Of a stretch of DNA of 10,074 bases, positions 5,851-10,074 are shown in pieces. How positions within the stretch are numbered: the first letter of the stretch is position 1; each line of letters starts with the position of its first letter. The stretch comes from Oscillospiraceae bacterium (GTDB taxonomy: Bacteria > Bacillota > Clostridia > Oscillospirales > Oscillospiraceae), in contig JAEDLP010000064.1 in the NCBI GenBank assembly GCA_016295225.1, positions 1 through 10,074 on the forward strand. Direction: 5' to 3'. A program made the position numbers and the translations under genes. The notes beneath the pieces were generated by a model. The model had not been told where the DNA came from. It saw nothing but the letters and a program-made list of their open reading frames with translations, and searched no databases.

Positions 5851-6432
5851 ATGAGTAAGCAGATCATCACCATTGGACGACAGTGCGGAAGCGGAGGACA
5901 CATCATCGGACAGGAGATCGCCCAGAAGCTGGGAATCCCCTTCTACGACAAAGAATTTTTGGAAACGGAAGCAGTTCGGGAGGAGGCCCGGGAGCCTTCC
6001 TCCACCAGTCTGCTCTTCAGCCTGGCCACAGGGATGTATGACGGATACTTCCTCAGCAAACCGGAAGAGAGCTCTCCGGCGGAGCAGGCCGACGCCTACC
6101 TGGCCGATCTCATACGGAGTCTGGCCGACCAAGGCCCCTGCGTGATTGTGGGCCGGTGTGCTGACTTCATTCTTCGGGATCGGGCGGACTGCCTGCGGGT
6201 TTTCGTCCACGGGGATCTGGAGGACCGGGTCCAGCGCCTGGTTACGGAGGATCACCTCTCCCAGGAGGAGGCCCAGCGTCAGATCAAGAGCAAGGACGCC
6301 ATGCGGGCCAGACACTATAAATTCGTCACCGATCAGGTCTGGGGGCGGTCTGAAAACTACCACCTCACCCTGGACAGCAGCTTCCTGGGCATTGACCGCT
6401 GCATTGAACTGATCCTGGCCTGCTGCGAATAA
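5851..6432 (+). CDS. Cytidylate kinase-like family protein
   Basis: A 193-residue P-loop kinase of the cytidylate-kinase-like family common in Clostridia. Family members resemble CMP/dCMP kinases, but their substrate is often unproven. The start ATG 5851 is preceded by AAAGGGAGGA (5836-5845); the frame is open further upstream, but only through the promoter and operator hairpin. The P-loop is GRQCGSGGHIIG (residues 9-20). FYDKEFL (31-37), VIVGRCAD (98-105), RVFVHGDLEDRVQRL (116-130, an NMP-kinase-type strand and helix) and RARHYKFVTDQVWGRSENYHLTLDSS (152-177) follow the expected order of the family. It is cytoplasmic and monocistronic: own promoter upstream, terminator 9 nt after the stop. 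It is distinct from the usual Cmk, which normally has a GPSGSGKS P-loop, so the cmk symbol is withheld. Confidence 0.88.
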   Translation: MSKQIITIGRQCGSGGHIIGQEIAQKLGIPFYDKEFLETEAVREEAREPSSTSLLFSLATGMYDGYFLSKPEESSPAEQADAYLADLIRSLADQGPCVIVGRCADFILRDRADCLRVFVHGDLEDRVQRLVTEDHLSQEEAQRQIKSKDAMRARHYKFVTDQVWGRSENYHLTLDSSFLGIDRCIELILACCE

Positions 6433-6441
6433 ATTTGTACC

Positions 6442-6474
6442 AAAGCCTCCCTCTTACAGGGGAGGCTTTCCTTT
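6442..6474 (+). terminator. Terminator of the kinase gene
   Basis: AAAGCCTCCC (6442-6451) pairs perfectly with GGGAGGCTTT (6460-6469) around an 8-nt loop, followed by CCTTT. The tail is only moderately T-rich, but its position 9 nt after the kinase stop fits a terminator. It also separates the kinase from the convergent gene at 6514. Confidence 0.75.
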
Positions 6475-6493
6475 GTCCATACGGCTCACCGGC

Positions 6494-6513
6494 GGAACGG
6501 GCATGCCCGTTCC
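6494..6513. repeat. 20-nt perfect palindrome (REP-like)
   Basis: GGAACGGGCA is followed directly by its reverse complement, abutting the stop codon of the minus-strand gene. Neither strand has a T-run after it. A REP-like intergenic palindrome, or a 3' stem protecting the minus-strand mRNA, are the likely readings. Confidence 0.65.
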
Positions 6514-7017
6514 CTACACGGGGGTATCCTGATCTCTCATTCCCAACTCCACTTCCTCCGGCGGGACCCCCAGCAGGAGCTGAACCCCCGCGCAGGCCAG
6601 CACGTAGAGGGGCGAGACATGATCCCCCCGGGGCAGGAAAAACTCCTGGCAGTCCAGGCAGTCCCCCGACAGGGTCACCACCTCCCGCTGGAGGACCAGC
6701 CCCATCTCCTCCTCCCCCAGGCTGGACAGGGTCAGGGAGTCCTTGGGGCTCATCCCGTAGCTCACCGCCCAACTGGCGGTCATCTCTCCGGCCAGGGGGG
6801 ACAGCCTCCCCGGCACCAGCATGGCCTGGCAGGTCAGAGGCAGGCTGTCCTCCTCCCACCGCAGATCTGGGGAGACCACCAGCAGGTCGGCCTTCTCTCC
6901 CCTGGGCAGGCAGCCGGCGGGACAGAGATCCACCCGCTCCCGCAGGCTCTCCGGCAGGCTGTCGGCCAAAAAGGCAGACAGCCCTGTGCCGCTCTCTAAA
7001 ATTCCGATGGTAACCAT
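6514..7017 (-). CDS. Conserved-looking hypothetical protein, 167 aa
   Basis: The protein starts MVTIGILESGTG and ends DQDTPV with a TAG stop. I choose ATG 7017 because GGGAGGA (7024-7030) lies 6 nt upstream; the next ATG, two codons earlier at 7023, directly abuts that site and is too close. It opens with a strand-loop (TIGILESGTGLSAFLADSL), followed by CPAG and ADLLVVSP, as in an alpha/beta fold. Later parts include AMLVPG (about residue 69), AVSYGMSPKDSLTLSSLG (about 86-103) and LQREVVTLSGDCLDCQEF (about 109-126). No signal peptide or membrane segment is visible. I do not recognise a named family. It stands alone on the minus strand between the kinase and proS genes, with no convincing promoter of its own. 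Codon use matches the neighbours, which supports a real gene. Confidence 0.75.
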   Translation of the reverse strand: MVTIGILESGTGLSAFLADSLPESLRERVDLCPAGCLPRGEKADLLVVSPDLRWEEDSLPLTCQAMLVPGRLSPLAGEMTASWAVSYGMSPKDSLTLSSLGEEEMGLVLQREVVTLSGDCLDCQEFFLPRGDHVSPLYVLACAGVQLLLGVPPEEVELGMRDQDTPV

Positions 7018-7044
7018 GTCCATTCCTCCCTTTCTCCCCCTAGT

Positions 7045-7105
7045 ATGGGGAAAAAGCTGTGGATTTATCCCGGAAAGCACGGATGTTCTTGACTTTTTTC
7101 CCCAT
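7045..7105. promoter_or_regulatory. Spaced inverted repeat across the proS promoter
   Basis: ATGGGGAAAAA (7045-7055) and its exact complement TTTTTCCCCAT (7095-7105) are 39 nt apart. The right half lies within the -35/-10 spacer of the proS promoter; the left half lies near the start of the divergent minus-strand gene. It could be a two-site operator or DNA loop, or an alternative stem in an upstream transcript. Part of the match is homopolymer, so chance is possible. Confidence 0.35.
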
Positions 7106-7117
7106 CAGTCATACAAT
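7089..7117 (+). promoter_or_regulatory. proS promoter
   Basis: TTGACT (7089-7094), a 17-nt spacer and TACAAT (7112-7117) give five of six matches to each consensus box. Transcription from about 7124 leaves a leader of only about 54 nt. That is too short for a T-box, and no T-box motif (AGGGTGGNACCGCG) is present. Confidence 0.85.
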
Positions 7118-7177
7118 ATTTTTTATCCGTACACATAAACCTCTTCGTGAGATTCTCATAAAAAAGGATGGAACATT

Positions 7178-8620
7178 ATGGCTAAGGACAACAAGAAGAA
7201 AGTAGAACAGATCACCGACATGGAGGTAGACTTCGCCCAGTGGTACACTGACGTGTGCAAGAAGGCCGAGCTCATCGACTACTCCTCCATCAAGGGTATG
7301 TTCATCTACCGCCCCTATGGCTACGCCATTTGGGAAAACATCCAGAAGGAGCTGGATCGCCGCTTTAAGGAGACCGGCCACGAGAACGTGGCCATGCCCA
7401 TGCTGATCCCCGAGTCCCTCCTGCAGAAGGAGAAGGACCACGTGGAGGGCTTCGCCCCCGAGTGCGCCTGGGTCACCTACGGCGGCAGCGATCCCCTGGA
7501 GGAGCGCTACTGCATCCGCCCCACCTCCGAGACCCTCTTCTGCGAGCACTTTAAGAACATCATCCAGTCCCACCGGGATCTGCCCAAGCTGTATAACCAG
7601 TGGTGCTCCGTCCTGCGCTGGGAGAAGACCTCCCGTCCCTTCCTGCGCCACCGGGAGTTCCTGTGGCAGGAGGGCCACACCATGCACGCCACCGCCGAGG
7701 AGGCCAAGGCCGAGACCCAGCAGATGCTGAACGTCTATGCCGACTTCCTGGAGAACGTGCTGGCCATGCCCGTGGTCAAGGGCCAGAAGACCGAGAAGGA
7801 GAAGTTCAACGGCGCTGAGGAGACCTACACCGTGGAGTGCATGATGCACGACCGCAAGGCCCTCCAGTCCGGCACCAGCCACTACTTCGGCGACGGCTTT
7901 GCCAAGGCCTTCGACATCACCTTCACCGGCAAGGACAACACCCTCCATCACCCCCACCAGACCTCCTGGGGCGTGTCCACCCGTATGATCGGCGGCATCA
8001 TCATGACCCACGGCGACAACAACGGCCTGGTGCTGCCCCCCCGCATCGCTCCCATCCAGGCCATGGTTATCCCCGTGGCCCAGCACAAGGAGGGCGTCAT
8101 CGACGCCGCCACTGCCCTGATGGAGCGTCTCCAGGCCGCCGGCATCCGCACCAAGATGGACGCCTCCGACCAGTCCATGGGCTGGAAGGCCGCCGAGTAC
8201 GAGATGAAAGGCATCCCCCTGCGGGTGGAGATCGGCCCCAAGGACATGGAGAAGAACCAGTGCGTCCTGGTCCGCCGGGACAGCGGCGAGAAGATCTTCG
8301 TGAGCCTGGACGAGCTGGAGAGCACCGCTCTGGCCCTGCTGGACTCCATCCACGAGGGCCTGTTCAACCGGGCCAAGAAGAACCTGGAGGACCACATTTT
8401 CGCTGCCCACTCCCTGGAGGAAGCCAAAAAGCTCCAGGAGGAGAACGGCGGCTTCATCAAGACCATGTGGTGCGGCGAGCTGGACTGCGAGCTGAAGATG
8501 AAGGAAGAGGGCGGCATGACCTCCCGCTGCATCCCCTTCGAGCAGGAGCACCTGGGTGACACCTGCCCCATCTGCGGCCGGGCCGCCAAGAAGATGATCT
8601 ACTGGGGCGTTGCTTACTAA
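7178..8620 (+). CDS. proS: Prolyl-tRNA synthetase, short eukaryote/archaeal-type
   Basis: It charges tRNA-Pro with proline using ATP, in the cytoplasm. It has 480 residues, the length of the short ProS form that lacks the bacterial editing insertion. The start ATG 7178 has AAAAAGGA (7161-7168) 9 nt upstream. The class II core shows RPTSE (114-118, amino acid-binding loop), motif 2 RWEKTSRPFLRHREFLWQEGHT (147-168) and motif 3 GGIIMTHGDNNGLVLPPRIAP (272-292). The anticodon-binding domain follows (about 294-400). The C-terminal domain has Cys432, Cys437, Cys463 and Cys466, with the spacing (5, 26 and 3) known for the zinc site of Thermus-type ProRS, and the protein ends in the family's conserved C-terminal tyrosine. 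It has its own promoter and terminator. Because the cis-editing domain is absent, clearing of mischarged Ala-tRNA-Pro would need a separate enzyme elsewhere. Confidence 0.98.
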   Translation: MAKDNKKKVEQITDMEVDFAQWYTDVCKKAELIDYSSIKGMFIYRPYGYAIWENIQKELDRRFKETGHENVAMPMLIPESLLQKEKDHVEGFAPECAWVTYGGSDPLEERYCIRPTSETLFCEHFKNIIQSHRDLPKLYNQWCSVLRWEKTSRPFLRHREFLWQEGHTMHATAEEAKAETQQMLNVYADFLENVLAMPVVKGQKTEKEKFNGAEETYTVECMMHDRKALQSGTSHYFGDGFAKAFDITFTGKDNTLHHPHQTSWGVSTRMIGGIIMTHGDNNGLVLPPRIAPIQAMVIPVAQHKEGVIDAATALMERLQAAGIRTKMDASDQSMGWKAAEYEMKGIPLRVEIGPKDMEKNQCVLVRRDSGEKIFVSLDELESTALALLDSIHEGLFNRAKKNLEDHIFAAHSLEEAKKLQEENGGFIKTMWCGELDCELKMKEEGGMTSRCIPFEQEHLGDTCPICGRAAKKMIYWGVAY

Positions 8621-8658
8621 TTAAGCCCCCCGGATCAAATAGAGAGAGAACAGAGTAC

Positions 8659-8695
8659 AGCCGCTGCGGACCCACCGCAGCGGCTTCTGTTATTG
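8659..8695 (+). terminator. proS terminator
   Basis: AGCCGCTGCGG (8659-8669) pairs perfectly with CCGCAGCGGCT (8675-8685) around ACCCA, followed by TTCTGTTATT. The stem is strong and the tail only moderately T-rich. It lies 38 nt after the proS stop. Confidence 0.75.
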
Positions 8696-8719
8696 ATTTC
8701 CCTTTCTATGGTAATGACA

Positions 8720-8762
8720 AACCCGCTCTCACACGGCTGAGAAAGCCGTGTGAGGGCGGGTT
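8720..8762. terminator. Hairpin between convergent proS and transporter genes
   Basis: A 19-bp stem with one T-G wobble (8720-8738 with 8744-8762) closes a GAGAA loop. It lies 18 nt beyond the stop of the minus-strand ABC ATPase gene and is probably its terminator. The minus-strand tail (TTTGTCATT) is weak, so it may act in both directions or as a 3' mRNA stabiliser. Confidence 0.7.
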
Positions 8763-8780
8763 GTTCGTTCGGGATAAATT

Positions 8781-9503
8781 TTACAGCACCTTGGCCAGGA
8801 AGCTCCTGGTGCGCTCCTCCTGGGGATGATTGAAGATCTCGGCGGGGGTGTTCTGCTCCACGATCTTGCCGTCAGCCATGAAGAGGACCCGGTCGCCCAC
8901 TTCCCGGGCGAAGCCCATCTCGTGGGTGACCACCACCATGGTCATGCCGTTCTCAGCCAGCTGCTTCATGACGTCCAGCACCTCGCCCACCATCTCGGGG
9001 TCCAGGGCGGAGGTGGGCTCGTCGAAGAGCATCACCTTGGGCTTCATGGCCAGAGCCCGGACAATGGCGATGCGCTGCTTCTGGCCGCCGGAGAGCTGGT
9101 TGGGATAGGCATCGGCCTTGTCCACCAGGTCCACCAGCTTCAGCAGGCGCATGGCCTCCTCGTCGGCCTCGGCCTGCTTCATGAGGCCGGTCTGGACGGG
9201 AGCCAGGGTGATATTCTTCCGAATGGTCATGTTGGGGAAGAGGTTGAAGTGCTGGAACACCATGCCCATCCGCTGCCGCATCTTGTTGATGTCGGTCTTG
9301 GGATCGGTGATATCGACCCCCTCAAAGGTAATGGTGCCGGAGGTGGGGTTCTCCAGCAGGTTCAGGCACCGCAGGAAGGTGGACTTACCGGAGCCGGAGG
9401 GGCCAATGACCACCACCTTCTCCCCGGGATAGATGTGCTCGGAGATATCCTTCAGGACCTCGTGGTCCCCAAAGGACTTGGAGAGATGTTTAACGTCGAT
9501 CAC
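8781..9503 (-). CDS. glnQ: Polar amino acid ABC transporter ATP-binding protein
   Basis: It hydrolyses ATP to drive uptake of a polar amino acid through the adjacent permease, on the cytoplasmic face of the membrane. It has 240 residues, typical of the GlnQ/HisP family. Motifs: Walker A GPSGSGKST (34-42), Q-loop VFQHFNLFP (82-90), signature LSGGQ (137-141), Walker B VMLFDEP (157-163, catalytic Glu162), D-loop SALD (165-168) and switch His194. The start is GTG 9503, with AAAGGAGG upstream and a 10-nt gap; it lies inside the permease gene, overlapping its end by 14 nt, so the two are translationally coupled. The substrate (glutamine, arginine, cystine or other) cannot be told from the ATPase; the glnQ symbol is by family only. 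Confidence 0.96.
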   Translation of the reverse strand: MIDVKHLSKSFGDHEVLKDISEHIYPGEKVVVIGPSGSGKSTFLRCLNLLENPTSGTITFEGVDITDPKTDINKMRQRMGMVFQHFNLFPNMTIRKNITLAPVQTGLMKQAEADEEAMRLLKLVDLVDKADAYPNQLSGGQKQRIAIVRALAMKPKVMLFDEPTSALDPEMVGEVLDVMKQLAENGMTMVVVTHEMGFAREVGDRVLFMADGKIVEQNTPAEIFNHPQEERTRSFLAKVL

Positions 9504-10074
9504 CTTGACGCAGCCTCCTTTCCAAAATGCCCAGCAGCCAGGTGAAGATCATCACCAGCACCAGGTAGATCGCGGCGGTGCCCAGCAGGGGGAACATCTG
9601 CTCATAGGTCCGGTTCATGATGCCCCGGGCGGCGTAGAGCAGTTCCTTGCCACCGATGACGGTGATGAGGGAGGTGTCCTTCAGCAGGACGATGAACTCG
9701 TTGCCCAGGGCGGGCAGGATGGCCTTGATGGCCTGGGGGATCACAATGAAGCGCATGGTCTGGATATAGTTCAGACCCAGGGACCGGCCGGCCTCCATCT
9801 GGCCCTTGTCCACGGACATGAGGCCGCCCCGGATGATCTCGGCCACGTAGGCGCCGGAGTTGATGCCCAGGGTGAGGGCACCCACCATGGTGAAGTTGCG
9901 GCTGTTGGCAAAAATCACCATGCCCATAATGAGCAGCTGGACCATCATGGGGGTGCCGCGGATGATGGTGACGTAGATCTTACAGATCAGGTTCAGGATA
10001 AACAGGATGGGATTGTTGTGGCCGGGCCGCTGCTGGTCGTGGGCGGTGCGGATCATGGCCACCAGGATGCCCAG
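9490..10074 (-). CDS. Polar amino acid ABC transporter permease (5' end outside window)
   Basis: The membrane subunit of the same importer, of the HisM/GlnP (His/Glu/Gln/Arg/opine) family. The gene runs off the right edge, and 194 C-terminal residues are visible. Hydrophobic helices alternate with TIIRGTPMMVQLL, a permease motif found early in the family, and with the EAA loop that contacts the ATPase: GQMEAGRSLGLNYIQTMRFIVIPQA. LPALGNEFIVLLKDTSL, typical of the family, follows. The last helix (AAIYLVLVMIFTWLLGILE) ends in a basic tail, RRLRQGDRR. The frame is open through base 10074, where L-G-I-L-V precedes AMIRTAHD, so the apparent start inside the window is not real. A periplasmic-type solute-binding lipoprotein gene is expected further upstream, outside the window. 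Confidence 0.95.
   Translation of the reverse strand: MGILVAMIRTAHDQQRPGHNNPILFILNLICKIYVTIIRGTPMMVQLLIMGMVIFANSRNFTMVGALTLGINSGAYVAEIIRGGLMSVDKGQMEAGRSLGLNYIQTMRFIVIPQAIKAILPALGNEFIVLLKDTSLITVIGGKELLYAARGIMNRTYEQMFPLLGTAAIYLVLVMIFTWLLGILERRLRQGDRR

Noticed and set aside
6018..6100. A possible frameshift or domain loss in the kinase gene.
   Set aside because: The frame is continuous and the motifs occur in the expected order and at the usual length, so the gene appears intact.
7161..7176. AAAAAGGATGGAACAT before proS, resembling the T-box AGGGTGGNAC motif.
   Set aside because: It is the ribosome binding site. No specifier stem or antiterminator pairing fits in the roughly 54-nt leader.

Overview
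The window is about 10 kb of chromosomal DNA from a high-GC member of the Firmicutes/Clostridia. Gene content and style (a divergent ParE/ParC-like topoisomerase pair, a short eukaryote-type prolyl-tRNA synthetase, GC-rich codons, AGGAGG-type ribosome binding sites, a tRNA with encoded CCA, and G/C-rich palindromic repeats between genes) suggest an Oscillospiraceae-like gut bacterium such as the Flavonifractor/Lawsonibacter group. That placement is inference, not a database result.

Layout, left to right. (1) 1-4297, plus strand: the 3' part of a type IIA topoisomerase B subunit (ParE-like), a 70-residue membrane zinc-ribbon protein, a perfect hairpin, and a complete topoisomerase A subunit (ParC-like). 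Both subunits carry unusual residues at conserved positions. (2) 4307-4450: a folded, imperfectly palindromic intergenic element resembling a MITE or compound REP. (3) 4495-5178: a lipoprotein of unknown function. (4) 5197-5676: a tRNA-Gly(GCC) with its own promoter and terminator, then about 360 nt with no credible protein gene, holding three further terminator-like hairpins and a broken 3' half of the same tRNA. This looks like a decayed tRNA/terminator duplication. (5) 5728-6469: a promoter with a perfect inverted repeat over its -35 box, a cytidylate-kinase-like gene and its terminator. (6) 6514-7017, minus strand: an unrecognised 167-residue protein, convergent with the kinase and divergent from proS. 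(7) 7089-8685: promoter, proS and terminator. (8) 8781-10074, minus strand: a polar amino acid ABC transporter ATPase and the 3' part of its permease, overlapping by 14 nt.

Most genes are housekeeping: DNA topology, glycine decoding, prolyl-tRNA charging, a likely nucleotide kinase and amino acid uptake. There is no phage, CRISPR or defence cassette. The points most worth a second look are the topoisomerase pair (including glycine at the quinolone-contact serine position), the small zinc-ribbon gene between its subunits, the tRNA-fragment/terminator array, the 144-bp palindromic element, two inverted repeats over promoters, and two uncharacterised proteins.
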